Assembly (NCBI RefSeq): GCF_003010935.1
Contig: NZ_PGGN01000002.1
Coordinates: 248,001 to 312,000 of the forward strand
DNA from: Phyllobacterium endophyticum
Lineage (GTDB): Bacteria > Pseudomonadota > Alphaproteobacteria > Rhizobiales > Rhizobiaceae
DNA: 64,000 nt
Direction of reading: 5' to 3'
In this document: in pieces, positions 35,340 through 44,087 of the stretch
How positions within the stretch are numbered: the first letter of the stretch is position 1
Layout: the number at the start of each line of letters is the position of its first letter
The notes under the pieces: model-generated
Database searches by the model: none
Seen by the model: only the letters and a program-made list of their open reading frames with translations
What the model was told of the DNA's origin: nothing
Made by a program: the position numbers and the translations under genes

Positions 35340-36635
35340 ATGTCTAGAGCGATTTCAACGATTTTGGGTGGTGCACTGCTTTTGACGAGCGTGGCCTCTG
35401 CTGCACAGGCCGGTGGCCTCGAGCGCAATGGCTATAATTGGGACCTCCTCTTCGATCAGGAACGCTTTGCTTCGGAAGCCGGCGTGATCTACGTCATGCC
35501 CGATCGCAAGATCAAGAATGCGGTGGACACCAATCCGCTGAACGGTACAGGGTCGGACGGTATCGGCGGGGGAGCCACATCCGTTGACGAGACGCCCAAC
35601 TACACTGTGCCGCGCTTCGGTGCGAAGGTCGGGCTCACTCCAGAAGCCGACTGCCTGGCGACCTACAGCCAGCCATGGGGCGTTCATACCAATCCCGGAT
35701 ATGACTGGGTTGGCGCGAACGAAAACATCGAAACCAAGATCAAGAGCAACGATTACGGCCTGACCTGCTCCTATAAGTTCGACATGACCAAGGGGTATGT
35801 CCGCGCCATCGGCGGTGTCTCCTATCAGGAAGTCTCAGGCTTCAAGAGGCGGCTCGTCAACGGCCTGCTTGCCCAGACGCCGTTCGCCGCAGCCGGCTTT
35901 GATGGAACCGGACTTCTCGACCTCGAGGCGGATGGTGTCGGCTGGCGTGTTGGCGCTTCCTACGAGATTCCCGAAATCGCGTTCCGCGCCAGCCTTATCT
36001 ATAATGCCGAAATCGATCTCGGGCAGATCAACGGCACCGTGGACCTGACCGAAATACCAGCCATCCTGGCAGGACCGACCGGCAATCCATTTGTGGGCCA
36101 GGTGACCGACGTTTATGGCACGGCGACGATGCCTCAGTCCGTCGAATTCAAGTGGCAGACAGGTATTGCTCCTGATTGGCTGGCATTCGGAACGGTGAAG
36201 TGGGTCGACTGGAGCGTTCTCCAGGTCGTCGCTTTCTGCCCCACCGTCACGAAGTCCCTCGGTAGCTGCGGACCAAGCTCACCCTTCCGCCTGACCTCCC
36301 TCGATCTGATGTTCCAGGACGGATGGACGGTTTCAGCCGGTATTGGCCACAAGTTCAACGAGCAGTGGAGCGGATCGGCACAGATCAGTTGGGATCGCGG
36401 CACGTCCACCGGCCTGACCACACAGACCGACACCTATCTGTTGTCCGGCGGTGTTGCCTATACGCCCAACAAGAATGTCGAGCTTCGCGTCGGCGGTGCC
36501 GTGGGCGTGCTGACGGCAGGCTCATTTGGTCCGACGGATTGCCCGGGCAACCAGCCATGCGGCACGGAAGTGACCTACGACTTCGGCGATGATTTCGTGT
36601 CGGCGCTGTCGATCTCGGGCAAGGTCAAGTTCTGA
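35340..36635 (+). CDS. OmpP1/FadL family outer-membrane transporter (copy 1)
   Basis: Encodes 431 residues; the ATG at 35340 has GGGAGGG upstream. The signal peptide ends VASAAQA, followed by GGLERNGYNWDLLFD. The remainder is a FadL-like 14-strand barrel with VGWRVGASYEIPEIAFRASL, ATMPQSVEFKWQTGIAPDWL, FGTVKWVDWS and a C-terminal SISGKVKF ending in Phe. FadL proteins let long-chain fatty acids or other hydrophobic compounds pass the outer membrane. It is one of two tandem paralogues that share an upstream operator. The substrate is unknown. Confidence 0.9.
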   Translation: MSRAISTILGGALLLTSVASAAQAGGLERNGYNWDLLFDQERFASEAGVIYVMPDRKIKNAVDTNPLNGTGSDGIGGGATSVDETPNYTVPRFGAKVGLTPEADCLATYSQPWGVHTNPGYDWVGANENIETKIKSNDYGLTCSYKFDMTKGYVRAIGGVSYQEVSGFKRRLVNGLLAQTPFAAAGFDGTGLLDLEADGVGWRVGASYEIPEIAFRASLIYNAEIDLGQINGTVDLTEIPAILAGPTGNPFVGQVTDVYGTATMPQSVEFKWQTGIAPDWLAFGTVKWVDWSVLQVVAFCPTVTKSLGSCGPSSPFRLTSLDLMFQDGWTVSAGIGHKFNEQWSGSAQISWDRGTSTGLTTQTDTYLLSGGVAYTPNKNVELRVGGAVGVLTAGSFGPTDCPGNQPCGTEVTYDFGDDFVSALSISGKVKF

Positions 36636-36662
36636 ACTGCCGGCAACTTTTTTGAAAGCGGG

Positions 36663-36690
36663 AACCCGGTCGAAAGGCCGGGTTTTTCTT
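36663..36690 (+). terminator. Terminator after FadL copy 1
   Basis: AACCCGG and CCGGGTT form a 7-base stem around TCGAAAGG, running into TTTTTCTTT. It lies 28 bases after the stop, so the two FadL genes are separate transcription units. Confidence 0.85.
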
Positions 36691-36917
36691 TGCATACTAT
36701 GTTGAAAACCAATTTCGCGTTCCGTTGCAGATGGGTAACAGAGGCCGTTTGCCGTGAAAAGCCGCGCGTTTCTGGCTGTTTTCTGTTCCTGCTTCACGAA
36801 TATTCCTCGCTTTTCAGCCGCGAGATCGCAGATCGGAACGTTTTCAGCCTGAAGTAATCTTCCAACCGCGACCCTGCGACCAAAGTCGTATTGCGCGCCG
36901 GCGATCCTCGGTTACTG

Positions 36918-36931
36918 TTACGTATTGGTAA
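36918..36931 (+). promoter_or_regulatory. Palindromic operator candidate before FadL copy 2
   Basis: An exact copy of the TTACGTATTGGTAA site at 35272-35285, ending 51 bases before the ATG of the second gene. The surrounding gap (36636-36982) otherwise differs from the first gene's leader, which argues that this short core was kept by selection. Confidence 0.55.
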
Positions 36932-36982
36932 TACATTTTTCGATTCTGCGATTTTTTAAACTATATTTCGGGGGAGATTTTG

Positions 36983-38284
36983 ATGACGAAAGCTATTTCA
37001 ACGATTCTGGGGAGCGCGCTGGTTCTTTCAGGACTCGCGGGCGCAGCCCAGGCGGGAGGGCTTGAGCGCGGCGGTTATGAGTGGGATCTGCTTTTCGATA
37101 CGCAGCGTTTCGCCACCGAGGCTGGCGTGGCCTATGTCATGCCGGAGCGGAAATTCAGGAACGTCAAGGATATCAATCCGGCGGATGGTCTGGGTGCCGA
37201 TGGCAAGGGCGGCGGTGCCAACTCGGTCAAAGGGACCGCAAGCTTCGCGATTTACAATTTCGGTGCAAAAGTCGGGCTCACTCCGGACGCGGACTGTCTT
37301 GCGAGCTACAGCCAGCCTTGGGGTGTTCATTCAAAGCCTGGTGCAAACTGGGTGGGCGCTCAGGACGAAATAGAGAAGAAGGTCAATAGCCATGATTACG
37401 GCCTGACCTGCTCTTACAAGTTCGACGTTGGCAAGGGACAGCTTCGAGCCATCGGCGGTGTTTCTTATCAGGAAATATCAGGTTTCAAGGAAGGCCTCGG
37501 TCTCTCGCCAAATGTTTTCAAATCCCTTGATCCCCGCTTGGCGCGTTTTCCCGGTGACGGAACCGGTCGCCTCGCGCTGGAAGGCGATGGCGTGGGCTGG
37601 CGTGTCGGTGCAGCCTATGAAATACCGGAAATCGCACTTCGGGCAAGCCTGATCTATAATGCGGCGGTCGACTACGATCTCAACGGCACTTATGATCTGA
37701 CCAAAATTCCCGCACTGGATCCTGTCAACAAGCCATTGCTGGGTCGGCTCACGGATGTTTATGGTTCGACAACGCTGCCGCAATCGGTTGAACTGAAGCT
37801 TCAGAGTGGTATCGCTCCGGGCTGGCTGGCTTTCGGCTCGGTCAAATGGGTTGATTGGAGCGTGCTTGATATCGTGACATTCTGCCCGGTTTCCACGAAA
37901 GGCGTCGTCGCATGCGGGCCCAGATCGCCTGCCTTGGCCGATTCACTCGAATTGATGTACCAGGACGGCTGGACTGTATCCGGCGGTATCGGCCACAAGT
38001 TCAACGATCAGTGGAGCGGCGCGGTTCAATTGGCCTGGGACCGTGGGACGACGACGGGCATCTCCGCTCAGACGGACACATGGACATTGTCAAGTGGTGT
38101 CGCATACTCGCCGAACAAGGATTTCGAGGTGCGTCTTGGCGGTGCTGTGGGCCTGATGACGTCCGGATCTGCCGGCCCGGTGGATTGTCCCAATACTGCA
38201 GGCAAATGCGGCACCGGCATTACTTATGATTTCGGCAACGATATCGTGACCGCCGTTTCCATCTCTGGCAAGTTCAAGTTCTGA
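36983..38284 (+). CDS. OmpP1/FadL family outer-membrane transporter (copy 2)
   Basis: Encodes 433 residues from the ATG at 36983 with GGGGGAG upstream. It is clearly a paralogue of the gene before it: signal peptide ending AGAAQA, GGLERGGYEWDLLFD, TPDADCLASYSQPWGVHSKP, VGWRVGAAYEIPEIALRASL, FGSVKWVDWSVLDIVTFCPV and a final SISGKFKF. Differences cluster in the loops, which may set substrate range. Tandem duplication with retention of the operator suggests two porins induced together for related lipophilic substrates. Confidence 0.9.
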   Translation: MTKAISTILGSALVLSGLAGAAQAGGLERGGYEWDLLFDTQRFATEAGVAYVMPERKFRNVKDINPADGLGADGKGGGANSVKGTASFAIYNFGAKVGLTPDADCLASYSQPWGVHSKPGANWVGAQDEIEKKVNSHDYGLTCSYKFDVGKGQLRAIGGVSYQEISGFKEGLGLSPNVFKSLDPRLARFPGDGTGRLALEGDGVGWRVGAAYEIPEIALRASLIYNAAVDYDLNGTYDLTKIPALDPVNKPLLGRLTDVYGSTTLPQSVELKLQSGIAPGWLAFGSVKWVDWSVLDIVTFCPVSTKGVVACGPRSPALADSLELMYQDGWTVSGGIGHKFNDQWSGAVQLAWDRGTTTGISAQTDTWTLSSGVAYSPNKDFEVRLGGAVGLMTSGSAGPVDCPNTAGKCGTGITYDFGNDIVTAVSISGKFKF

Positions 38285-39089
38285 TTGCATAAGCCTCCCA
38301 AGGTTGAAGAGAGCCCGGCCTGGTGCCGGGCTCTCTTGTCCATGCTCCATCTTGAATGAAAATCTTATGGATTGCCGTGGTATCCGAACTCGTAAGCTCC
38401 AGGGCGCAAGGCCGAAGGGAGTCATTTTGTTGCGGCTTGCACCGGAAAATCTCGCGATTTCGGGCATATCCAGCGGGACGTGAGGCCTTCAGCCTCGGCT
38501 TTGTCGAACAGCCCGGTTTAACGAGACACCGGGGGTCGGGTTTTTTCGCCCTCCCGAGTTCACACAATATCGGCTGGCGGGCGCAAACCGATCAGTATCC
38601 ATCCGACCTGCCTTTGCACGCGACCTGCGGCGGCCATCAATTTTTGTGACGATTTAGCAACACTGCGGAGTGATGATCGTCTAGGGGCCGGGCGAGGGCT
38701 GAATTTGCCCATTTTGCGCCACAAACCCGGAGCAACTCGAAAGGGCGGCAACCTTGGATGGTTGGATACATCGAGTAACGGTACAGATGTTCCGCTTGGG
38801 GATATGATGGACACGATACTTGTTTCATTGGAAAACACCTGGAGCCACAGGGTCATAACCTGCTTCCACCTTACCGTTGCGCCATCAAGCAGATCCTGTT
38901 CTTTCGACACGCCCCTGCATTGCGGTTCTGGCCGTACTAAAGCCGGAATGCGGTCAAATGTTTGCTGGAATGGCATGCAAGCTTTTGACTTCCCGTTGTC
39001 AGCTGCCGCGAAAGGGCGGCCCGGCGGGAGGGCCATGACCGTTTGCAAGGCGCGCGGACACGCTGCGACACATGCGATCAGGGCAAAGG
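38285..39089. other. Gap of 805 bases between FadL copy 2 and exoR
   Basis: Apart from the terminator at 38308-38340, I see no gene here. A 162-residue minus-strand frame (38560-39048) has no ribosome site, no signal and no domain pattern. A GC-rich stretch followed by GGGTTTTTTCG at about 38536-38546 may be a second terminator. The region is long enough for an untranslated leader of exoR or a small RNA. Confidence 0.4.
38308..38340 (+). terminator. Strong terminator after FadL copy 2
   Basis: AGAGAGCCCGGC and GCCGGGCTCTCT form a perfect 12-base stem with loop CTGGT, 24 bases after the stop codon. Only TTGT follows, but the stem is very stable. Confidence 0.8.
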
Positions 39090-39896
39090 ATGAGAATAGT
39101 CATGCTTATTGCTGATCGTTTTTATGGTCCGATTACCGGGTTCGTCCTGTTGATGAGCGCGATGACGATGCCTTGTTTTGCCTTCGATACGCAAAATGAG
39201 GTCAAGGAAGACTCAAGCCCGTTCGCGCTCTTCAAGTTCGGTTTTTCCGCCTACAAGAACGGCCACAAGGATGAGGCGGTGAAAGCGTTGCGCTTTGCGG
39301 CCGAAAAGGGTCATCAAGGCGCCAACTGGAAGCTTGCACGAATGTATGCGGAAGGCGACGGCGTCAAGGAAGACGACTACCAGGCCTACAAGATGTTCGA
39401 ACAGGTGATCCACGAAGGCGCCGAACAGGGCACCGAGAATGTAAGCTATGTCGCCGACGCGCTGGTGGCGCTTGCGGGTTATGTCAAACGCGGTATCCCC
39501 AATTCGCCCATCAATTCAAACCCTGGCGCAGCGCGTGATCTCTACCTGCAGGCAGCATCGAATTTCGGCGATCCGGACGCGCAGTTCGAGCTCGGCAAGA
39601 TGCTTATGAAAGGCGAGGGCGGACAGCCCAGCCCGAACCAGGCGGCGCGCTGGTTCCGCCTCTCGGCCCAGAAGGGCCATCCGGGCGCTCAGGCCATGCT
39701 CGGCAATCTGCTGTTTCAGGCTGGCAAGACGGTTCGCGGTCTGGCGATGATGACGGCGGCGCTCGAACATGCATCAGGCAAGGACCGCATCTGGATCCGC
39801 GACATCCAGGAGCAGGCATACTCGATCTCGGACGAGGCCGACCGCCGCACAGCGATCGCACTCGCGGAAGACATCGTCAAGACCGGCGATTTTTGA
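39090..39896 (+). CDS. exoR: ExoR, periplasmic Sel1-repeat regulator of exopolysaccharide
   Basis: Encodes 268 residues, the length of Sinorhizobium ExoR. The signal peptide covers about residues 1-33 (ending CFA). Sel1-type repeats follow: FGFSAYKNGHKDEAVKALRF, AAEKGHQGANWKLARMYAEG, AASNFGDPDAQFELGKMLMK, SAQKGHPGAQAMLGNLLFQA. ExoR binds and restrains the sensor ExoS in the periplasm; its proteolysis frees ExoS/ChvI and raises exopolysaccharide and motility responses (known for Sinorhizobium and Agrobacterium). exoS/chvI are not in the window. A later ATG at 39105 is possible but would shorten the signal. Confidence 0.9.
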   Translation: MRIVMLIADRFYGPITGFVLLMSAMTMPCFAFDTQNEVKEDSSPFALFKFGFSAYKNGHKDEAVKALRFAAEKGHQGANWKLARMYAEGDGVKEDDYQAYKMFEQVIHEGAEQGTENVSYVADALVALAGYVKRGIPNSPINSNPGAARDLYLQAASNFGDPDAQFELGKMLMKGEGGQPSPNQAARWFRLSAQKGHPGAQAMLGNLLFQAGKTVRGLAMMTAALEHASGKDRIWIRDIQEQAYSISDEADRRTAIALAEDIVKTGDF

Positions 39897-39948
39897 GTGG
39901 AACAGCTGCCGGCGAGAGCTGCCGGCAGCTATTGGAGTCGAACCAAGA

Positions 39949-42420
39949 TCAGACCATTTGGTTGTAGGTCAGGAAAACGTCAGTTGTGCTCGGCTTGCCA
40001 TTTTCCATGTGCCCGGCATAACGCCGCAGAAAAAGGTCGTCGGCATGACCTACCGCATCCGCGAATTCAACCGATACGTCGTACCATCCATCAAGAGTAA
40101 TGATTTCAAGTTCAATCGTCTCCTTTTTCATTGTGGTCGGCAGGGGCACGAGATAATAAAGCCATTGTTTCTTGCCGTTATCGGTTACTATCTTGGCGTA
40201 TTTGGTAGTAACCTTCAGGAAATTGTTCTTCCATTGCCCCTCGACGTTGATCTTCAATCGGATGCCGCGAAAATTTCCGTATTTAGTGGTTATAAGCTTA
40301 TCTCTCATGTCTTCGACGGCTATATCGATGCAATCGTCGACCATAGTCCGACAGCCACCCTTGGCCTGGAACAGATAGCCATTGGGCCCATGGACGGAAT
40401 ATCCGTATTGAAAGTTGTAGGTGCGTAACACCGCCTTCAGCGGTTCGCCGGTCACAACGGTGTAGCGGGTCGGTGCCTTCCTTTGTGTTACGGTAGGGGT
40501 AAAATAAGCCACTTCGTCAAATATATAGAAACAGACACCCGCCTTGCCTCTGTTGATCAGATCAATTGTGAATGCGCTTTTCGCCGTGTCTTTCATATTG
40601 CTGATGCGGCTGGCGTTCACACTAAAATCATAGGGAATTGGCCGCGCCTTGCGTGTTCCTGTCGCGCGATTTGATGTTTCGTGTTTGAACAAGTGATGTG
40701 GATTTTCGACTTTCGGCAGATTTGTCCGGTTGTCGGCGGGCACTTTCGGTGGCGCTCCCGCTTTTTTCGGGCCTCGAATCTCAAAGCTTTTGTGGATGAG
40801 GTCTTTGTTCAGGAGTTCCGTGCTTCTCACATCTGGATTGGCGAAATCAAATGCGGAGGTCAGATCACCTGCAACCGCACGCCGCCAGGCACTGATATTG
40901 GTTTCCTTGATGCCAAAGCGCGCTTCGAGGAATTGCAGCACGGATGTGTGATCGAAAACCTGGGAACAAACCCAGCCGCCCTTTGACCAGGGTGAGATGA
41001 CCAGGCAGGGCACGCGTGGTCCAAAGCCAATGGGATGATCCTTGCAGATAATGGGATCACGTTGAATTTCGTGGGTAAGCCCCTTTTTTAACGAGGGTGA
41101 CACTTTGCCATCGGCATCCGTGACCGGCGGCATCGGTGGTACGATATGGTCGAAGAACCCGTCATTTTCATCGTAATTGATAATGAACACGGTTTTGCTC
41201 CAGACATCCGGATATTCAACCAGGGTGCTTAGCACTTTGTTGATGTAGTAGGCACCATGCGTGGGTGCGTTGCCGCCTGTGTGCTCCGAATAGAGTTCCG
41301 GCGGAACGATCCACGATATATTCGGTAATTTGCCGTCTCTCACATCGGCGTGAAATTCTTCCAAGGTTCGGTTGACAGCGCCGTATTTCGTCAGATTGCC
41401 CAATTTGTCATAATTGACATCGGTCTTTTCCTTGTAGCGCCCGTATTTGTCGGGTGCGAAACATTTCCCAGCGGACCAGTAGCAGCCCTTCACCGGATCG
41501 TTACGATAGGCTTTGAAATACTCAAGGCTGTTGTCGCCATAATTATCGGTTGCTTTTGAAGCCGGATCACCTGTCCCGCCTTGGTAAACGCGCCAGCTCA
41601 CCTTCCGGTTTGTGTCCTGCTGCTTGGCATTATACGCTTCGATCCTTTCAGGATAAGTCTTCCATCCGCAGCCGGTACCGGCTTCCGGTCCAAGCAGACC
41701 AACCAAACCTTTCTCGTAAGCATCTTTGCCGCCTTTCAATACAGCCGGATCGGAAGCCGTTCCAGAGAAAAGGTGCAGCCGGTTCGGATTGGTATTGCCA
41801 TGGACGGACGAGAAATAGTGATCACAAATCGTGAATGAATTGGCCAGAGCCCGGTGGTAGCTCACGTCCTGATGTTTGAGATAGCCCATGACGAGAACAT
41901 CAAGCTTGGCTTCTATCCAGTTATCGTAGCTGCCGTCGCTCCACGCCTGTATCCCTGAATGAACCAGATGACACGTCGAACGGATCACTTCCCCGGTTTG
42001 TGCGTAGTTGATATGAAATGGGGCAACCGTGCCGGTGCTGGTGGCGACCCCGCATGTCAGATCGATGTTGAGCTTTGTAACGTCTTGTACGGCTTTTGAA
42101 GCATCCTGAAGGATTTTCAGGCCACCGTAGCTCGGGTAGGGCTGGAACCAGATCGGAAGGTCGTGGCCCCCCCACAATTTGACGGGACGCGTATCCGTGT
42201 AGCCGCGCACGCCATTATAGGTGCCGAAATAATGGTCGAAGGAGCGGTTTTCCTGCATCAGGATCACCACATGCTCGACATCTTCTATCGTGCCTTTGGC
42301 CCTGTTGGGTTCAATCGCGAGAGCCTGGGCGATAGCCGGTGGCATCCTGCTGAGGCCTGCCGTGCCCGCAGCCGTGACACCCATCATTTTCATAAATCTA
42401 CGCCGGTCGAATTCACTCAT
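39949..42420 (-). CDS. Phosphocholine-specific-type phospholipase C, Tat-exported
   Basis: Encodes 823 residues. A Tat signal (FDRRRFMKMMGVTAAGTAGL) precedes the catalytic domain with VEHVVILMQENRSFDHYFGT, the metal/phosphate site of the AcpA/PLC superfamily, and later NYDENDGFFDHIVPP and DPIICKDHPIGFGPRVPCLV. Two DUF756-like C-terminal repeats complete the PLC layout (about 650-820). It should hydrolyse phosphatidylcholine or related lipids in the periplasm or outside. Third codon positions look more A/T-rich than in neighbouring genes, which hints at acquisition; this was judged by eye. A possible Pho box lies upstream, consistent with phosphate-starvation lipid turnover. Confidence 0.9.
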   Translation of the reverse strand: MSEFDRRRFMKMMGVTAAGTAGLSRMPPAIAQALAIEPNRAKGTIEDVEHVVILMQENRSFDHYFGTYNGVRGYTDTRPVKLWGGHDLPIWFQPYPSYGGLKILQDASKAVQDVTKLNIDLTCGVATSTGTVAPFHINYAQTGEVIRSTCHLVHSGIQAWSDGSYDNWIEAKLDVLVMGYLKHQDVSYHRALANSFTICDHYFSSVHGNTNPNRLHLFSGTASDPAVLKGGKDAYEKGLVGLLGPEAGTGCGWKTYPERIEAYNAKQQDTNRKVSWRVYQGGTGDPASKATDNYGDNSLEYFKAYRNDPVKGCYWSAGKCFAPDKYGRYKEKTDVNYDKLGNLTKYGAVNRTLEEFHADVRDGKLPNISWIVPPELYSEHTGGNAPTHGAYYINKVLSTLVEYPDVWSKTVFIINYDENDGFFDHIVPPMPPVTDADGKVSPSLKKGLTHEIQRDPIICKDHPIGFGPRVPCLVISPWSKGGWVCSQVFDHTSVLQFLEARFGIKETNISAWRRAVAGDLTSAFDFANPDVRSTELLNKDLIHKSFEIRGPKKAGAPPKVPADNRTNLPKVENPHHLFKHETSNRATGTRKARPIPYDFSVNASRISNMKDTAKSAFTIDLINRGKAGVCFYIFDEVAYFTPTVTQRKAPTRYTVVTGEPLKAVLRTYNFQYGYSVHGPNGYLFQAKGGCRTMVDDCIDIAVEDMRDKLITTKYGNFRGIRLKINVEGQWKNNFLKVTTKYAKIVTDNGKKQWLYYLVPLPTTMKKETIELEIITLDGWYDVSVEFADAVGHADDLFLRRYAGHMENGKPSTTDVFLTYNQMV

Positions 42421-42534
42421 AATTCTCGTGCCCTAAAAAGGTAGAAGGCGCTGAAGGCGCTAAAAAACTAAGCCGCCGGAAACAGGCGGGGTATCGGTCA
42501 AAAAAAGTGTTTGGAAAAGGATTTCCGCTGCACA

Positions 42535-42552
42535 CAAACAATTTAGTGACAG
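42535..42552 (-). promoter_or_regulatory. Possible half-conserved Pho box before the phospholipase gene
   Basis: On the minus strand CTGTCAC-TAAA-TTGTTTG has the spacing of the PhoB box (two CTGTCAT units, 11-base period), with the first unit nearly perfect and the second poor. It lies about 115 bases before the phospholipase start. Confidence 0.3.
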
Positions 42553-42620
42553 GTAGAAGGCGAAAGAACCCCGGTCAATTCACCGAAGGTCTAAGGTAAA
42601 TCGTCATAAATCTGTTGAGA

Positions 42621-43400
42621 TCAAACGATGGAAATGGCCACCGGAACGTGATCCGATGGCTTTTCCCAGGCGCGGACATGCTTTTCGATACTGGCGGATT
42701 CGAGCATGTTCGCCGCTTCCGGGGACAGCATCAGGTGATCGATGCGGATGCCGTTGTTCTTTTGCCAGGCGCCTGCCTGATAATCCCAAAACGTATAGAC
42801 ATCGCCCTTGTCGGTGACGCTGCGAACCGCATCGGTGAAGCCGAGGTTTTCCAGGCGCCTGAAGGATTGACGTGTCGCCGGCTGAAAAAGGGCATCATTG
42901 ACCCAGACCTCGGGCACTTTCGCGTCGATAGGCTCCGGGATGACGTTGTAGTCACCGGCCAGGATGAGCGGTTCTTCAAGCGCCAAGCGCTCTTCCGCCC
43001 AGCGCTCCAGCCGCGCCATCCAGCCTATCTTATATGGAAACTTTTCCGTGTTGATCGGATTTCCGTTGGGCAGATAGAGCGAAACAACGCGCAGTGCGCC
43101 TTTCTCGGTGGAGAAGACGGCTTCGATGAAGCGGGCGTGATCGTCTGCATCGTCGCCGGGGAGACCGCGATTGACCTCGTCGGGAGACTGCTTCGATAGA
43201 ATCGCGACGCCGTTGAAGCCCTTCTGGCCATTCGTCTCGACGTGATAGCCGAGCGCTTCAAGTTCAAAGCGCGGGAAGCCTTCATCCACGGACTTGATTT
43301 CCTGGAGGCAGACGATATCCGGGTTGGATTCCTGCAGCCAGGTCGTCAGTACTTCAATGCGGGCTTTGACGCCGTTGATGTTCCAGGTGACGATTTTCAT
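42621..43400 (-). CDS. xthA: Exodeoxyribonuclease III
   Basis: Encodes 259 residues from the ATG at 43400. It has the EEP-fold motifs MKIVTWNINGVKAR, CLQEIK (metal-binding Glu), LAGDYNVIPEPIDAK and the C-terminal GIRIDHLMLSP and SDHVPV (catalytic His). It cuts DNA at abasic sites and trims 3' ends in base excision repair. It lies 41 bases after erpA on the same strand. Confidence 0.95.
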   Translation of the reverse strand: MKIVTWNINGVKARIEVLTTWLQESNPDIVCLQEIKSVDEGFPRFELEALGYHVETNGQKGFNGVAILSKQSPDEVNRGLPGDDADDHARFIEAVFSTEKGALRVVSLYLPNGNPINTEKFPYKIGWMARLERWAEERLALEEPLILAGDYNVIPEPIDAKVPEVWVNDALFQPATRQSFRRLENLGFTDAVRSVTDKGDVYTFWDYQAGAWQKNNGIRIDHLMLSPEAANMLESASIEKHVRAWEKPSDHVPVAISIV

Positions 43401-43441
43401 GGGCTTGCGCTCTGGTTGCAACGGCGGACAATTATAGGCGA

Positions 43442-43777
43442 TCAAACGGAGAAGCTTGTCCCGCAGCCGCAGGAAGAGGTGGCGTTCGGGTTGCGGATCT
43501 GGAAGGACTGGCCCATCAGATCATCGACAAAATCGATTTCGGAGCCGCCAATATAGGGCAGGGATATCTGATCGATCAGAACCCGGGCGCCCAGTTTCTC
43601 GATGACGATGTCATCGGCTTCCTCTACGTCGACCAGGTCATATTTATAAGAGAAACCCGAGCACCCGCCGCCTTCGACGGAAATGCGCAATGCAGTCTTT
43701 TCGGGGTCGGACTGGAGTATCGCCGAGATGCGCTTTGCGGCGGCGTCGGAGACGGAAACATTGGCAACTTCGGTCAT
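43442..43777 (-). CDS. erpA: Iron-sulfur cluster insertion protein ErpA
   Basis: Encodes 111 residues of A-type carrier with the three conserved cysteines: Cys 39 in GGGCSGF and Cys 103 and Cys 105 in SSCGCGTSF. It hands [4Fe-4S] or [2Fe-2S] clusters to target apoproteins. It is first in a two-gene unit with xthA. The early Asp/Glu run (EGGGCSGFSYKYDLVDVEEA) fits the ErpA rather than the SufA branch, though this split is not certain. Confidence 0.93.
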   Translation of the reverse strand: MTEVANVSVSDAAAKRISAILQSDPEKTALRISVEGGGCSGFSYKYDLVDVEEADDIVIEKLGARVLIDQISLPYIGGSEIDFVDDLMGQSFQIRNPNATSSCGCGTSFSV

Positions 43778-43919
43778 TGTTCAAAAGGTCCTTGCGAATT
43801 ACTCCGCCACTCTCATAAAGGCGTTCGACATTGAAATGTCACGCCTTGCCGTTCATCATACACCATAGCTAGGAATTGGCGACTGGGAAGTCAACGTCGC
43901 GAGTGGATGCTTATAAGAT

Positions 43920-44042
43920 GTGCGTGGTTCGACAAGCTCACCATGAGGGAGGACGGTGCAGGGAAGCCAGGACCTGCAATGTTGGCGATTGTCATTGCAG
44001 CAACCCACCTCCGTCATGGTGAGCTTGTCGAACCACGCACAT
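43920..44042. repeat. Inverted pair of REP-like elements (REPIN)
   Basis: Left arm GTGCGTGGTTCGACAAGCTC then ACCATGAGGG (43920-43949); right arm is the reverse complement without its outer G's (44013-44040). The arms enclose about 65 bases. The transcript or single strand can fold into a cruciform of roughly 120 bases. It lies between the divergent erpA and dgt genes. Confidence 0.8.
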
Positions 44043-44087
44043 GGTCATGCAATCCGGCGCTAAGCGCGAACGAAGGAACAGTCGAAC

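Noticed and set aside
38560-39048. A 162-residue minus-strand frame in the exoR upstream gap
   Set aside because: No ribosome site, no hydrophobic or domain pattern and an odd composition; treated as non-coding.
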